Source: Cuneatibacter caecimuris
GTDB taxonomy: Bacteria; Bacillota; Clostridia; Lachnospirales; Lachnospiraceae
Assembly: GCF_004216775.1 (NCBI RefSeq)
Contig: NZ_SGXF01000001.1
Span: 1,270,534 to 1,334,533 of the forward strand
DNA: 64,000 nucleotides
Direction: 5' to 3'
Position numbers and translations under genes: made by a program. The notes under the pieces were generated by a model. That model made no database searches. It saw only the letters and a program-made list of their open reading frames with translations, and was not told the origin of the DNA. Below are positions 33,430-43,494 of the stretch, piece after piece. Within the stretch, counting starts at the first letter, position 1; the number at the start of each line of letters is the position of its first letter.

Positions 33430-34929
33430 TCAATTTTTTGCAGCCGCAGTGGTCGTTGGCGCAGTCGTCTCCGGCGCTTTTGTAGTGGGTTCCGCTGTGG
33501 TAGGCTCCGGCGCCTTTGTGGTGGTCTCCTCCGGCGTAGGCTCTGCCGTTGTTTCTTCCGGCGTAGGCTCCGGTTCCGGGGTGGAACCGCCCGTCCCCAC
33601 GTTCACCCGTTCCGCATACGGTTTGTAAGAACTGGTATTCAATACTGTGGAGCTCTGCAGCGCCCCGTTTATATATACATTTTTAATGAGCTGCGCGCTG
33701 GCAGCCGGATGGCCTTCCTCTGTCACCACCCGCTGTCCTGCCGGCAGGCCGGGATCAGGGGTCTCCTGAGGTGCTAAATAACTGGGTCCGGACAACACGC
33801 GGGACTGGAACTCTACCTTGCGGTTTGCAGGTCTGGTTTCCCTCCCAAAAATCTGTACCGTCACATTGCCGCCGTTGGAACTGGAAGCGATATAAATAGG
33901 ATACCCCGTATCATTTCGAAGCCGCAGCGTCTTATACCCGCCCGAGGCAATGGTAGCGTCCCAGGCCAGGGGAACATATCCCACGGTCATGGAATGGTTA
34001 AACCTCGTCACAATTCCCAGCTCCGCGTACAGAGACGCCACATACAGCGTGGTGCAGATCTGGCACACGCCGCCGCCGATACTGTCGATGATCTCCCCGT
34101 TGGCATAGGCATGGCCTCTCCGGTATCCATTGCCCGTGGTAAAAGGGCCCAAAACAGAATAAAGATCAAAGGTTGCCCCTGCTTCAATAAATGTGCCGTT
34201 TAGTTTCGCTGTGCCCACGGTCAGGTTATAGTTCCTGTCCTTATCCGCATCATTAAACTGTGTGGTAAACTGTCCCAAAACAGCGCCAAAACCATTTAAA
34301 TCCTCTGTAACTGTGGTGGGACGGACTTCGGAAACCGCTACCGCCACTTCGATGGTTCCTCCTCTGTCCCAGCTGTCCATCCTCTGAACCGCTTCATTGT
34401 AGGCATTCTCTGTATCCGCCTGTTTTCCCATTGTGGAAGGGTTTACAGTAAAACCATTGGCTCCTCCTCTGGTCACCGTAGCGCTGACTGCCTGCACATT
34501 ATGGGGAGCCGCGGAGCTTTCTATAAACTGTCTTACCGCCTCCTGGCTGTACACAGCCTGCAGCTCCAGGTCCACCTTATTGCGGGCCAGATCTTCCTGG
34601 GCTTTATAGAGCTGGATCAGATTGCCCATACTCTGCAGGGATACCGCCCGTTCTGCCAGTTCCTCCAGATTTGTAAACTCAAATCCCAGGTCTCCCATGG
34701 TCGCCCCGTATTTATTGCCCTCTATATCCAGAATCAGCCCCTGGTCCCGCACTGTTTCCTGATAATCTTCCAGTTCTTTCATCACCTCGTCTTCCGTCAT
34801 GCCTCCGACGTCGATATCAGCGATATGTACGTTTTCAGGAACTTTCGCGTCAGCCTGAACATCCTTCGCCCCAAACAGCAGGCAGAAGCCGGATGCCATC
34901 AGCAGCGCCGCAGTTATCATTCTTTTCAT
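33430..34929 (-). CDS. VanW family protein with Pro/Thr/Glu-rich tail (copy 2)
   Basis: This 499-residue exported protein starts with a signal peptide (MKRMITAALLMASGFCLLFGAKDVQA), then peptidoglycan-binding-like repeats, the VanW core (HAYANGEIIDSIGGGVCQICTTLYVASLYAELGIVTRFNHSMTVGYVPLAWDATIA) and a G5-like segment. The last 50 residues are a low-complexity tail of PTPEETTAEP-like repeats with no membrane anchor. I start at the ATG at 34929 (GGAG ten bases upstream), not at 35001, because the signal peptide begins there. With copy 1 and the 35-residue peptide it forms an envelope module of unknown function. Confidence 0.9.
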   Translation of the reverse strand: MKRMITAALLMASGFCLLFGAKDVQADAKVPENVHIADIDVGGMTEDEVMKELEDYQETVRDQGLILDIEGNKYGATMGDLGFEFTNLEELAERAVSLQSMGNLIQLYKAQEDLARNKVDLELQAVYSQEAVRQFIESSAAPHNVQAVSATVTRGGANGFTVNPSTMGKQADTENAYNEAVQRMDSWDRGGTIEVAVAVSEVRPTTVTEDLNGFGAVLGQFTTQFNDADKDRNYNLTVGTAKLNGTFIEAGATFDLYSVLGPFTTGNGYRRGHAYANGEIIDSIGGGVCQICTTLYVASLYAELGIVTRFNHSMTVGYVPLAWDATIASGGYKTLRLRNDTGYPIYIASSSNGGNVTVQIFGRETRPANRKVEFQSRVLSGPSYLAPQETPDPGLPAGQRVVTEEGHPAASAQLIKNVYINGALQSSTVLNTSSYKPYAERVNVGTGGSTPEPEPTPEETTAEPTPEETTTKAPEPTTAEPTTKAPETTAPTTTAAAKN

Positions 34930-34942
34930 TCTCACTCGTCTC

Positions 34943-35656
34943 CTATCTGCGCGCCTTCCCGTATTCTGAAAGAATTTCATCCGTAATCCGGGAAGCTTCA
35001 TTTCTTGTGAGAGAATCTATTTCAATTCCCAGTTTTATTCTATGATATTTCAGCAAATCAATCAAGTACTTCTTTTGATGCTTTGTCATACTTTTTTCTT
35101 TCTTTATCCTGTACAAGAGGGGTTTTGGCTGAAAAATAGCTTTATTTTCGGACGTTTCCAGTTCAGCCAGCCGATGGAGCAGTTCCGCTGTTGCCACAGC
35201 GTCGTCCAGCGCCCTGTGATGATGCTCCATATAGATCTCATAATGGGCGCACAGTGCTTCCAGGCTTCTGCTGGGCAGTTCAGGGAGCAGCTGTCTGGAT
35301 ATCTTCAGCGTATCCAGCCCCTCCTTTTCAAATACCGCTCCTGCATTCACTGCCGCACGTTTTAGAAAGCTGTAATCAAAAATAACATGGTGCCCTGCTA
35401 ATGGCAGGTTTCCGGCAAACTCTATAAATTCCAGTACAGTTTGCGAAACAGGATGCCCCATAGAAGCCATCCTGTTGGTAATTCCCGTCAGGTTCTTCAC
35501 CTTTTCCGGAATCTCACACCGGGGATTGATCAGCTTTGAAAAAGTCCCGGCCGGGCGGCCTTCCAGGATTTTCAGCGCCCCGATTTCCAGCAGCCGGTCC
35601 TTTTTAGGGTCCAGGCCTGTGGTCTCCACATCCACCACCACATAAGAATCAATCAT
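34943..35656 (-). CDS. 3'-5' exonuclease of the DnaQ/DEDDh family
   Basis: This 237-residue protein has the exonuclease motifs VVDVETTGLDPKKDRLLEIGA (Exo I, Asp and Glu), GHHVIFDYSFLKRA (Exo II) and HRALDDAVATAELL (Exo III, DEDDh type). About 60 residues after residue 175 form a basic tail found in DNA polymerase III epsilon-like or PolC-like proteins of clostridia. Role in proofreading or repair is likely but not specific. It overlaps nth by four bases. Confidence 0.9.
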   Translation of the reverse strand: MIDSYVVVDVETTGLDPKKDRLLEIGALKILEGRPAGTFSKLINPRCEIPEKVKNLTGITNRMASMGHPVSQTVLEFIEFAGNLPLAGHHVIFDYSFLKRAAVNAGAVFEKEGLDTLKISRQLLPELPSRSLEALCAHYEIYMEHHHRALDDAVATAELLHRLAELETSENKAIFQPKPLLYRIKKEKSMTKHQKKYLIDLLKYHRIKLGIEIDSLTRNEASRITDEILSEYGKARR

Positions 35657-36318
35657 ACTTTCCCCCCTTTATCTCCAGATTTTCCCGGGCACAGCTCTCT
35701 CAGAAAGCATTCCCCGCATCTGGGGCTCCTGGCTGTGCACAAGCCCCTCCCATGGGTGATGATCTGAATATTATAAAGAATCCAATGGTCTTCAGGGAGG
35801 ACGCGCATCAGGTCATACTCGATCTTCTCCGGATCCTCTTCCTTTGTCAAACCCAGTTTGCGGGAAATCCGCTTCACATGGGTGTCCACCACCACACTGG
35901 GCTTGTGGTAAATATTTCCCAGAATCACATTCGCCGTTTTTCTTCCGACTCCTGGCAGCCCGGTGAGTTCTTCTATGGTATCCGGCACCTGTCCGCCGTA
36001 CTCCTTCACCAGTTTTCCGGCACAGGCAATGATATTCTTCGCTTTTGTGTGATAGAACCCTGTAGAGTGAATATCCTGCTCAAGCTCCATAACTTCCGCA
36101 GAGGCAAAATCCTCCAAAGACCGGTATTTTTCGAATAAATCCCTGGTCACAACATTGACGCGCGCATCGGTGCACTGAGCGCTGAGCATCACGGCAATCA
36201 GCAGCTGCCATGGTGTTTCATAGTTCAGATAGCATTTATACTCCCTGGTATACTGCTCATCCAGAAGTTCGAGAATCTTCCCTACCCGCTCTTGTTCCGC
36301 CTTCTGTGCTTTTGTCAT
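35653..36318 (-). CDS. nth: Endonuclease III
   Basis: This 221-residue base-excision glycosylase/AP lyase removes oxidised pyrimidines. The helix-hairpin-helix motif LPGVGRKTANVILGN lies near residue 113, with the catalytic Lys at GRKTAN and the Asp in VVDTHVKRISRKLGL. The C-terminal C-x6-C-x2-C-x5-C iron-sulfur site is CTARSPRCGECFLRELC. AGGAGG precedes the ATG. It is translationally coupled to the exonuclease gene. Confidence 0.96.
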   Translation of the reverse strand: MTKAQKAEQERVGKILELLDEQYTREYKCYLNYETPWQLLIAVMLSAQCTDARVNVVTRDLFEKYRSLEDFASAEVMELEQDIHSTGFYHTKAKNIIACAGKLVKEYGGQVPDTIEELTGLPGVGRKTANVILGNIYHKPSVVVDTHVKRISRKLGLTKEEDPEKIEYDLMRVLPEDHWILYNIQIITHGRGLCTARSPRCGECFLRELCPGKSGDKGGKV

Positions 36319-36329
36319 TTGTTCCTCCT

Positions 36330-38081
36330 TTATTGCGGCAGCGCGATCCGCCGCGCCCCGGCATTTCTGTGAAGCGGATCCCGGATACTGTAATCAAACA
36401 ATACAGCGCATTCCTCTTCCTGACATACACCTTCTTTCAGCAGAAGTTCCATATCCACCGGAAACACCTCCACATGTGCGTCATACATCATCTGCTTCGC
36501 AGACAGCCCTTCTCTTCCCTTCAGATACCTTCTTTCCTTCTCTTCCTGCCGGAAAAACGCCCTGACCCGTTCCCAGTACTGCCCCTGTTCCATTCGGAAG
36601 CCTGGCAGGCTCTTGGCATTCTCCCGTAAATATATGTCATACATCAAAACGCTTGAACACGCAACCCTTTTTCCAAGATTTAATAAAATTGCAAAATCTG
36701 AAAGAATTTCGTAACGTTTTAATCTGGTATGACCCATTCCCAGAAGCCCCTTGTCTTCATAGTAACGTGCCAGCGCCTCATACATAGAAAAAGCGGAAGG
36801 AAAAAAACGCAGCAGATATTCCATGGTATTGGAAAACTGTCCGCTGTTGTAGTAAACCTCCACCATCTCCTCCACAGCTTTTAGCTTCAGCACATCCTCA
36901 TAAGAGAGCCATCTGGTATACAGCACTTCATACGGCGGCTCCGGCCGGTAAACCAGCCCATAGGATTCCGCCATATCGTACATGTGCGATCCCCGCAGCA
37001 CTTTCAGAAAACCAAGCTGCAGCTGGTCAGGCCGCAGCCGGTACACATCGTTAAAAGAGCGGCCGAAGGACTCATAATCCTCATACGGCAGACCGGCAAT
37101 TAAATCCAGATGCTGATGGGTATTGCCAAATTTCCTGATCCTCTCTGTTACCTGAGAAATACGGGAAAAATCCGCATTTCTGCGAATTTCTTTCAAGCTC
37201 CTGGGATTCGTGGACTGCACGCCGGTTTCCAGCTGGATCAGGCCTGGCCGCATCCCGGAAATCACATCAAGTTCCTCTTCACCGATCAGGTCAGCCGCAA
37301 TCTCAAAATGAAAATTTGTCACCCCATTGTCATGTTCCTTCAGATATTTCCAGATCTCCAGGCCATGGGATTTCCTGCAGTTAAAGGTTCTGTCCACAAA
37401 CTTGACCTGCTTCACCTTCTGGTCCAGAAGTCTCTGCAGCTCCCTGAACACCACAGGCAGGCTTTTAAACCGAACCTGCCTGTCCACAGAGGACAGGCAA
37501 TAGCTGCAGGAAAAAGGGCAGCCGCGGCTGCTCTCATAATATATAATTTTATTTTCAAACTTTTCGGCTCCTTCATACAAGAAGGGCACTTCATCCAGCC
37601 GCGCCGGCCTCTCGGGTAAATTTTCCACGATCCGGCCCCCGGGTTCTCTCCAGGTGATGCCCGGAATATCTTCCAATGCCGGGGCGCCTGCCGCATAGTA
37701 GGAGAGCACATGTTTAAAAACAATTTCTCCCTCACCCCGCATGACTCCCGTAACCTCCGGCATCCTCTCTAAAATTTCAGCAGCGCAATACGAAACCTCC
37801 GGACCTCCCAGCCAAACAGGCAAACCCGGGCAGACCCTGCCCAGAACCTCCGTAAGCTCCTTTATATACCTGATATTCCAGATATAACAGGACAGTCCCA
37901 GCACGGCGGGCCTGCGCCGGTAAATATCTCTGAGCGCCAGATCCAATTCAAGATTTATCGTATATTCCGCCAGCTCCACCTCATCACTAAGTTCACCGGA
38001 GCAGGCTTTCAGACTGTAAATTCCCGGATTACTGTGAATATATTTTGCATTCACTGCTACCAGGAGAAATTTTCCGTTCAT
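36330..38081 (-). CDS. B12-binding radical SAM protein with DUF4080
   Basis: This 583-residue protein has an N-terminal cobalamin-binding-type Rossmann region (VNAKYIHSNPGIYSLKAC), a radical SAM core with CPFSCSYCLSS (C-x3-C-x2-C) near residue 185, and a C-terminal DUF4080 domain. It is expected to catalyse a radical reaction, perhaps a methylation or thiolation of a nucleic acid or metabolite; the substrate is unknown. B12 ligation cannot be judged (no obvious DxHxxG). It overlaps the YcxB-like gene by four bases and is followed by nth 11 bases later. Confidence 0.9.
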   Translation of the reverse strand: MNGKFLLVAVNAKYIHSNPGIYSLKACSGELSDEVELAEYTINLELDLALRDIYRRRPAVLGLSCYIWNIRYIKELTEVLGRVCPGLPVWLGGPEVSYCAAEILERMPEVTGVMRGEGEIVFKHVLSYYAAGAPALEDIPGITWREPGGRIVENLPERPARLDEVPFLYEGAEKFENKIIYYESSRGCPFSCSYCLSSVDRQVRFKSLPVVFRELQRLLDQKVKQVKFVDRTFNCRKSHGLEIWKYLKEHDNGVTNFHFEIAADLIGEEELDVISGMRPGLIQLETGVQSTNPRSLKEIRRNADFSRISQVTERIRKFGNTHQHLDLIAGLPYEDYESFGRSFNDVYRLRPDQLQLGFLKVLRGSHMYDMAESYGLVYRPEPPYEVLYTRWLSYEDVLKLKAVEEMVEVYYNSGQFSNTMEYLLRFFPSAFSMYEALARYYEDKGLLGMGHTRLKRYEILSDFAILLNLGKRVACSSVLMYDIYLRENAKSLPGFRMEQGQYWERVRAFFRQEEKERRYLKGREGLSAKQMMYDAHVEVFPVDMELLLKEGVCQEEECAVLFDYSIRDPLHRNAGARRIALPQ

Positions 38082-38620
38082 TTCTTCAGCATCTCTTTCT
38101 TATCGCTCAGGCCATGCTCCTCCATCATCCTGCGGAGTTCTTCCTCAGAGCCTCTCAGGATCTGGTTTTTATCCACAATGATAAACTGGCGCTCGGTCCG
38201 GAAATAAATATGCCTTCCCCGTTCTCCCCATGCCTGCACGTCCTCCCAGGGAATATCCAGATCCGCCTTCTCTGAATGAACGCGGATGGTGTTGTCAAAA
38301 ATATACTGCCGTTCCCTGTTATCCATAGACTGGTTCGCCCGGCGGAGCGCCTGCATCATTTTCTTTTTTATTCCTGCAGCAGCCCAGTATACGCAAAATA
38401 CTCCCATACATACAAATGCTGCCGTTGCCAAAAAGAAAAAGGTCTGCTGGTCCCCTCCCTTTAATGCGGATACCAGAGAAAAAACAGCGGCTCCGCAGCA
38501 GAGCATAAAAATAATGCTCATGGCAATCCGCTGGACCTTGACCGCTTTCATGCTCCGCATCATCGCGGCTGTCATCAGTTCATATTCATCCTCACCGGGG
38601 ACAATCCTGCATTCAACCAT
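38078..38620 (-). CDS. YcxB-like membrane protein
   Basis: This 180-residue protein has two hydrophobic segments (about 33-52 and 63-82) and a cytoplasmic YcxB-like C-terminal domain (YIFDNTIRVHSEKADLDIPWEDVQAWGERGRHIYFRTERQFIIVDKNQI). Its function is unknown. It overlaps the radical SAM gene by four bases and is probably the first gene of the run to nth, the exonuclease and the VanW genes. AGGA is upstream of the ATG. Confidence 0.8.
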   Translation of the reverse strand: MVECRIVPGEDEYELMTAAMMRSMKAVKVQRIAMSIIFMLCCGAAVFSLVSALKGGDQQTFFFLATAAFVCMGVFCVYWAAAGIKKKMMQALRRANQSMDNRERQYIFDNTIRVHSEKADLDIPWEDVQAWGERGRHIYFRTERQFIIVDKNQILRGSEEELRRMMEEHGLSDKKEMLKK

Positions 38621-38641
38621 TTTTTATTCCTCCCTGTTCAA

Positions 38642-38676
38642 ACCTGGCCCGCCGTTCTTTATAGAACGGGCCAGGT
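38642..38676. terminator. Hairpin between the PL22-like and YcxB-like genes
   Basis: ACCTGGCCCG pairs with CGGGCCAGGT (10 perfect pairs). The plus strand has TGAATTTTTT after it; on the minus strand the U-run is only TTTG. It probably separates the two minus-strand genes. Confidence 0.6.
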
Positions 38677-38723
38677 GAATTTTTTCCGTGTTACCATACC
38701 TTATTATTTTAATACAAAGAGGC

Positions 38724-39911
38724 TTAATTGTCAAAGCAATCCGAGTCCGGAACGCGACAGGAGCGCACCTCCCTGCGTCCCGCGGCATCTGTCGTATAAT
38801 AGACCCGCCTTCCATCAGGGCTGAAAATCGGATGAGGGTGCTCATCCTGTGTTTTCCAGCTGGAATTATGTTTTTCAACAGGAATCCAACGGATCGTTCC
38901 CTTTTCCCAATCCGGTTTCTGAACAGAAATCCAACGGGCCTCAGAATCTCCTGACGCCCCTTCAGAATCTGCAGCTATGCTGTTTTCCTCCCGGAAATAA
39001 CCGTCGCTGACCAACAGACCGTCCTTCGAAACAGTGAAATGGCCGTAGCTTATATAATTTTCCGGCAGCGCAATTTCGGCTGTTTCTCCCGTTTCAGGTA
39101 TAATCCTTCCAACAAAATATCTTCCGCCAGCGTACTGCCCATGATAAATGACACTCCTGCCCTCTTCGCTCCACATTTCATGGCAGACCCAGTCATGAAT
39201 CCCACGCCCCTGGTCAATGCTCCGCAGCGCCCGGTGGCACTTTCCGTCCCAGAGCCACATACGCCTTATTCCGCAGAAAGAAGGCCATTCATGGTTGTAA
39301 AGAATCCATTCCCTGTTTTGCGGATGAAACTGTACATGAGTGATCCAGGCCTTTGGAACCTGCTGGCATAAAACTTGCTCTCCGGACTCTGTATTATAAA
39401 CGCGCAGCCAAGAGCTGAGCCCTTCCTGCTGTATTCTTGCGTCAATATCGTAATCAGGCCGCAGAGTTGCCGGTCCGGGTTTATGTACGTCTTCCAGAGC
39501 CCTGGCGTCTGTAGTAGGCACGCACAGCCTGCTGCCATCGTGGCTCACATGCATAAATGCGGTAACCTGGCCCTGGGGAATCTCATTGAGCACACGGATA
39601 TTGCCGTTTAAATCCGCGCAGCAGAGCAGGCGGCCCTGCAGGTAGTACACCTTTTCCTTACTCTGGTCCAGGCAGACGCTGGCCTTTCCCAGGCCATTTT
39701 CATTCCCGTTAAAATATACATACGACTTCAGCACTCCTTCCTGATTATCAGACAGCCGGGCCACGCTGCCTGTGGGGAAATTCTTGTAATACACATTTGG
39801 ATTCCCGTTTTCTTCTCCGATAAAGACAATCCCCTTTTCTCCCTGCAGGCAGCTGGAAGACGTAAAATACAACAGCTGGCAGTCATATGGTTCCTTTACA
39901 TCATAATCCAT
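38724..39911 (-). CDS. Oligogalacturonate lyase-like (PL22) beta-propeller protein
   Basis: This 395-residue protein has repeated blade motifs (GEKGIVFIGEENGNPNVYY, DGSRLCVPTTDARA, GRSVIYHGQYAGGRYFVG) and the C-terminal EHPHPIFSPDGRRVYYTTD found in oligogalacturonide lyases of family PL22. Those enzymes use a His-rich manganese site at the propeller centre. No signal peptide is seen, so it would act on imported oligogalacturonides. No other pectin genes are near, so the role is inferred from the fold alone. I start at the ATG at 39911 with GGAGG five bases upstream. It lies directly after the tuf terminator. Confidence 0.8.
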   Translation of the reverse strand: MDYDVKEPYDCQLLYFTSSSCLQGEKGIVFIGEENGNPNVYYKNFPTGSVARLSDNQEGVLKSYVYFNGNENGLGKASVCLDQSKEKVYYLQGRLLCCADLNGNIRVLNEIPQGQVTAFMHVSHDGSRLCVPTTDARALEDVHKPGPATLRPDYDIDARIQQEGLSSWLRVYNTESGEQVLCQQVPKAWITHVQFHPQNREWILYNHEWPSFCGIRRMWLWDGKCHRALRSIDQGRGIHDWVCHEMWSEEGRSVIYHGQYAGGRYFVGRIIPETGETAEIALPENYISYGHFTVSKDGLLVSDGYFREENSIAADSEGASGDSEARWISVQKPDWEKGTIRWIPVEKHNSSWKTQDEHPHPIFSPDGRRVYYTTDAAGRREVRSCRVPDSDCFDN

Positions 39912-39940
39912 AAATTCCTCCCAAATACACTTTTTATGAT

Positions 39941-39981
39941 AAATATAAAAATGCCCTGGTGAAATCAACTCCCACCAGGGC
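39941..39981 (-). terminator. Terminator of tuf
   Basis: On the minus strand GCCCTGGT and ACCAGGGC pair around a 13-base loop, followed by ATTTTTATATTT. This ends the str operon. Confidence 0.92.
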
Positions 39982-40019
39982 ACCTGTTTACACACTAAGC
40001 ATAGTGCCTGTGCTTTAAA

Positions 40020-41213
40020 TTACTCGATAATGGAAACAACTCTGCCGGAACCAACAGTTCTGCCGCCCTCACGGATAGCGAAACGCAGACCCTGCTCCAT
40101 AGCTACGGGATGGATCAGTTCGATAGTCATCTCTACGTTATCACCAGGCATGCACATTTCTGTACCTGCAGGCAGATCGCAAACACCGGTAACGTCAGTT
40201 GTACGGAAGTAGAACTGAGGTCTGTAGTTGTTGAAGAAAGGTGTATGACGGCCACCCTCGTCCTTAGTCAGAACGTATACCTGAGCGGTAAACTTCTTAT
40301 GGCACTGAACGGAACCGGGTTTTACCAGACACTGACCTCTCTGGATCTCTGTTCTCTGAACACCGCGCAGCAGAGCGCCGATGTTATCACCAGCCTGAGC
40401 CTCATCCAGCAGCTTACGGAACATTTCGATACCAGTTACAACAACCTTACGGGTCTCTTCATGGATACCAACGATTTCAACTTCATCGGATACATGCAGG
40501 GTACCGCGCTCTACTCTACCGGTAGCAACAGTACCGCGGCCTGTGATGGAGAAGATATCCTCGATCGGCATCAGGAAAGGCTTGTCAGTCTCACGAACCG
40601 GATCGGGAACATAATCGTCAACTGCAGCCATCAGCTCCAGAATCTTGTCGCCCCATTCGCTGGAGGGATCTTCCAGAGCCTTCAGAGCGGAACCCTGAAT
40701 GATCGGTGTGTCATCGCCCGGGAATTCATACTCGGACAGCAGCTCACGGATTTCCATGTCTACCAGCTCCAGCAGTTCCGGATCGTCAACCATATCGCAC
40801 TTGTTCATGAATACTACGATATAAGGAACGCCTACCTGACGGGACAGCAGGATGTGCTCTCTTGTCTGAGCCATAACACCATCCGTTGCAGCAACAACCA
40901 GGATAGCGCCGTCCATCTGAGCAGCACCGGTGATCATGTTCTTTACATAGTCAGCATGGCCGGGGCAGTCAACGTGTGCGTAATGTCTCTTCTCAGTCTC
41001 GTACTCAACATGAGCGGTGGAGATTGTGATACCTCTTTCTCTCTCTTCGGGAGCCTTATCGATGTTCTCGAAAGCAACTGCCTCACCGGTACCCAGTCTC
41101 TCATGCAGAGTCTTGGTAATAGCAGCTGTCAGAGTTGTCTTACCATGGTCAACGTGTCCGATGGTACCAATGTTACAATGCGGTTTGCTTCTTTCAAACT
41201 TAGCTTTAGCCAT
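40020..41213 (-). CDS. tuf: Translation elongation factor Tu
   Basis: EF-Tu brings aminoacyl-tRNA to the ribosome. The 397-residue protein has G1 GHVDHGKTT, the switch I region ERERGITI, G3 DCPGH, G4 NKCD, and domain 2-3 motifs. It is the last gene of rpsL-rpsG-fusA-tuf, 118 bases after fusA; a small ribosome-binding and leader region lies in that gap. Codon use is strongly biased, as expected for a highly expressed gene. Confidence 0.99.
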   Translation of the reverse strand: MAKAKFERSKPHCNIGTIGHVDHGKTTLTAAITKTLHERLGTGEAVAFENIDKAPEERERGITISTAHVEYETEKRHYAHVDCPGHADYVKNMITGAAQMDGAILVVAATDGVMAQTREHILLSRQVGVPYIVVFMNKCDMVDDPELLELVDMEIRELLSEYEFPGDDTPIIQGSALKALEDPSSEWGDKILELMAAVDDYVPDPVRETDKPFLMPIEDIFSITGRGTVATGRVERGTLHVSDEVEIVGIHEETRKVVVTGIEMFRKLLDEAQAGDNIGALLRGVQRTEIQRGQCLVKPGSVQCHKKFTAQVYVLTKDEGGRHTPFFNNYRPQFYFRTTDVTGVCDLPAGTEMCMPGDNVEMTIELIHPVAMEQGLRFAIREGGRTVGSGRVVSIIE

Positions 41214-41331
41214 TTTAAAACGTCCTCCTTATAATAGGTGTGCCCTCCAGGGCATATTTTTCATCAAGGCTAGACTCATTATATTGCATATTTCCAGAGT
41301 TTTCAAGCCTTATTTTAGTTTACAGGCAAAA

Positions 41332-43452
41332 TTATTTGCCGTTCTTTGCAGCCAGAACCTTCTCCTGAACGCTCTTCGGAACCTGTTCGTATTTCTCGAA
41401 GAACATGGAGTAGTTGCCGCGGCCCTGCGTCTTGGAACGCAGGTCTGTGGAATAGCCGAACATTTCTGCCAGCGGAACATATGCGCGGACAATCTTGCCG
41501 CCGCCCAGGTCGTCCATACCTTCGATACGGCCGCGGCGGGAATTGATATCACCGATTACATCGCCCATATAGTCTTCAGGCATGGTCACTTCCACTTTCA
41601 TGATGGGCTCAAGCAGCACAGGGGAAGCCTTCTGCATCGCTTCTTTGAATGCCATGGAACCAGCGATATGGAACGCCATCTCGGAAGAGTCAACTTCGTG
41701 GTAGGAACCGTCGTAAACGGTGGCATGAACGCCCACTACCGGGAATCCGCCCAGGATACCGCACTTGGTAGCTTCTTCAATACCTTCGCCAACCGCAGGG
41801 ATATACTCCTTGGGAATGGCACCGCCCACAACCGCGGAGTCAAACTTGAACAGTTCTTCGCCGTTGGCGTCCATAGGCTCAAAACGGACCTTACAATGTC
41901 CGTACTGGCCGCGTCCGCCGGACTGCTTCGCATACTTGCTGTCCACTTCCACATTCTTTGTGATCGCTTCTTTATATGCAACCTGAGGCGCGCCTACGTT
42001 TGCCTCAACCTTAAACTCACGCAGCAGACGGTCCACAATGATTTCCAGATGCAGCTCGCCCATGCCGGCGATAATGGTCTGGCCTGTTTCCTGGTCTGTA
42101 TGAGCGCGGAAAGTGGGGTCTTCTTCCGCCAGTTTTGCCAGGGCTTCGCCCATCTTGCCCTGACCTGCTTTGGTCTTGGGTTCAATCGCCAGCTCGATAA
42201 CCGGCTCGGGGAACTCCATGGACTCCAGGATTACCGGATGCTGATCGTCGCAGATGGTATCTCCGGTGCTGGTCAGCTTAAAGCCTACGGCCGCAGCGAT
42301 ATCGCCGGAATAAACCTTGTCCAGCTCCTGTCTCTTGTTGGCATGCATCTGCAGGATACGGCCAACACGCTCTTTCTTGCCCTTGGTAGCATTCAGCACA
42401 TAAGAACCGGAGTTCAGCGTACCGGAGTACACACGGAAGAACGCCAGCTTTCCTACAAAGGGGTCGGTCATAATTTTGAACGCAAGAGCAGCGAAAGGCT
42501 CCTCGTCAGAAGAATGGCGCTCAACCTCATTGCCCTCCATATCAACGCCCTTAATAGAGGGGATATCGACAGGAGAAGGCATAAACTCGATTACAGCATC
42601 CAGCAGCTTCTGTACGCCTTTGTTTCTGTATGCGGTACCGCAGCATACCGGAACAGCCTGGCACTCACAGGTTGCCTTACGCAGAACCTTCTTCATTTCC
42701 TCAACGGAAGGCTCCTCGCCCTCCAGATACATCATCATCAGATCGTCGTCCAGCTCGCAGATCTTCTCCACCAGCTCGCTGTGGTAAAGCTCTGCGTCGT
42801 CCTTCATATCGTCGGGAATATCGATAACAGAGATGTCATCGCCCTTATCATCATTATAGATGTAAGCCTGCATTTCAAACAGGTCGATAATACCCTTGAA
42901 ACCATCCTCCTTGCCGATGGGCAGCTGAAGGCAGATAGCGTTCTTGCCCAGTCTTTTGCGGATCTGGTCAACCGCGCCGTAAAAATTCGCTCCCATAATA
43001 TCCATCTTATTGATGAATGCCATTCTGGGTACGTTGTAGGTGTCTGCCTGACGCCATACGTTCTCAGACTGGGGCTCAACACCGCCCTTTGCACAGAAAA
43101 CGCCCACAGCGCCGTCCAGAACACGAAGGGAACGCTCAACCTCTACAGTAAAGTCCACGTGTCCAGGGGTATCAATGATGTTGATACGGTGCTCTAAAGC
43201 GCCTGGTTTCACTTTGGTCTTTTCCTGAAGAGTCCAGTGACAGGTGGTCGCCGCGGAAGTGATAGTGATACCTCTCTCCTGCTCCTGCTCCATCCAGTCC
43301 ATGGTAGCTGTACCCTCGTGGGTGTCGCCAATCTTATAGTTAATACCAGTGTAATACAGGATACGCTCGGTGGTGGTAGTCTTACCAGCATCGATATGCG
43401 CCATGATCCCGATATTTCTGGTTCTCTCTAACGGATATTCTCTTCCAGCCAA
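41332..43452 (-). CDS. fusA: Translation elongation factor G
   Basis: EF-G drives translocation on the ribosome. The 706-residue protein has the G1 motif [23 protein letters not shown] in switch [13 protein letters not shown] and the later domains with [16 protein letters not shown] at the C-terminus. Length and arrangement are normal for fusA. It lies between rpsG and tuf. The plus-strand open frame opposite it (726 residues) is a shadow. Confidence 0.99.
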   Translation of the reverse strand: MAGREYPLERTRNIGIMAHIDAGKTTTTERILYYTGINYKIGDTHEGTATMDWMEQEQERGITITSAATTCHWTLQEKTKVKPGALEHRINIIDTPGHVDFTVEVERSLRVLDGAVGVFCAKGGVEPQSENVWRQADTYNVPRMAFINKMDIMGANFYGAVDQIRKRLGKNAICLQLPIGKEDGFKGIIDLFEMQAYIYNDDKGDDISVIDIPDDMKDDAELYHSELVEKICELDDDLMMMYLEGEEPSVEEMKKVLRKATCECQAVPVCCGTAYRNKGVQKLLDAVIEFMPSPVDIPSIKGVDMEGNEVERHSSDEEPFAALAFKIMTDPFVGKLAFFRVYSGTLNSGSYVLNATKGKKERVGRILQMHANKRQELDKVYSGDIAAAVGFKLTSTGDTICDDQHPVILESMEFPEPVIELAIEPKTKAGQGKMGEALAKLAEEDPTFRAHTDQETGQTIIAGMGELHLEIIVDRLLREFKVEANVGAPQVAYKEAITKNVEVDSKYAKQSGGRGQYGHCKVRFEPMDANGEELFKFDSAVVGGAIPKEYIPAVGEGIEEATKCGILGGFPVVGVHATVYDGSYHEVDSSEMAFHIAGSMAFKEAMQKASPVLLEPIMKVEVTMPEDYMGDVIGDINSRRGRIEGMDDLGGGKIVRAYVPLAEMFGYSTDLRSKTQGRGNYSMFFEKYEQVPKSVQEKVLAAKNGK

Positions 43453-43494
43453 GATATTTTCCTCCTTTTAGGTTTCAGCAAGGCGCTCCACAGA

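Noticed and set aside
31759..34929. Vancomycin resistance cluster
   Set aside because: VanW domains alone do not show resistance; no vanH, vanA/B-type ligase, vanX or vanS/R genes are nearby.
41017..43197. 726-residue plus-strand open frame opposite fusA
   Set aside because: Strong codon bias in fusA removes stops from this antisense frame. There is no start signal and no domain.
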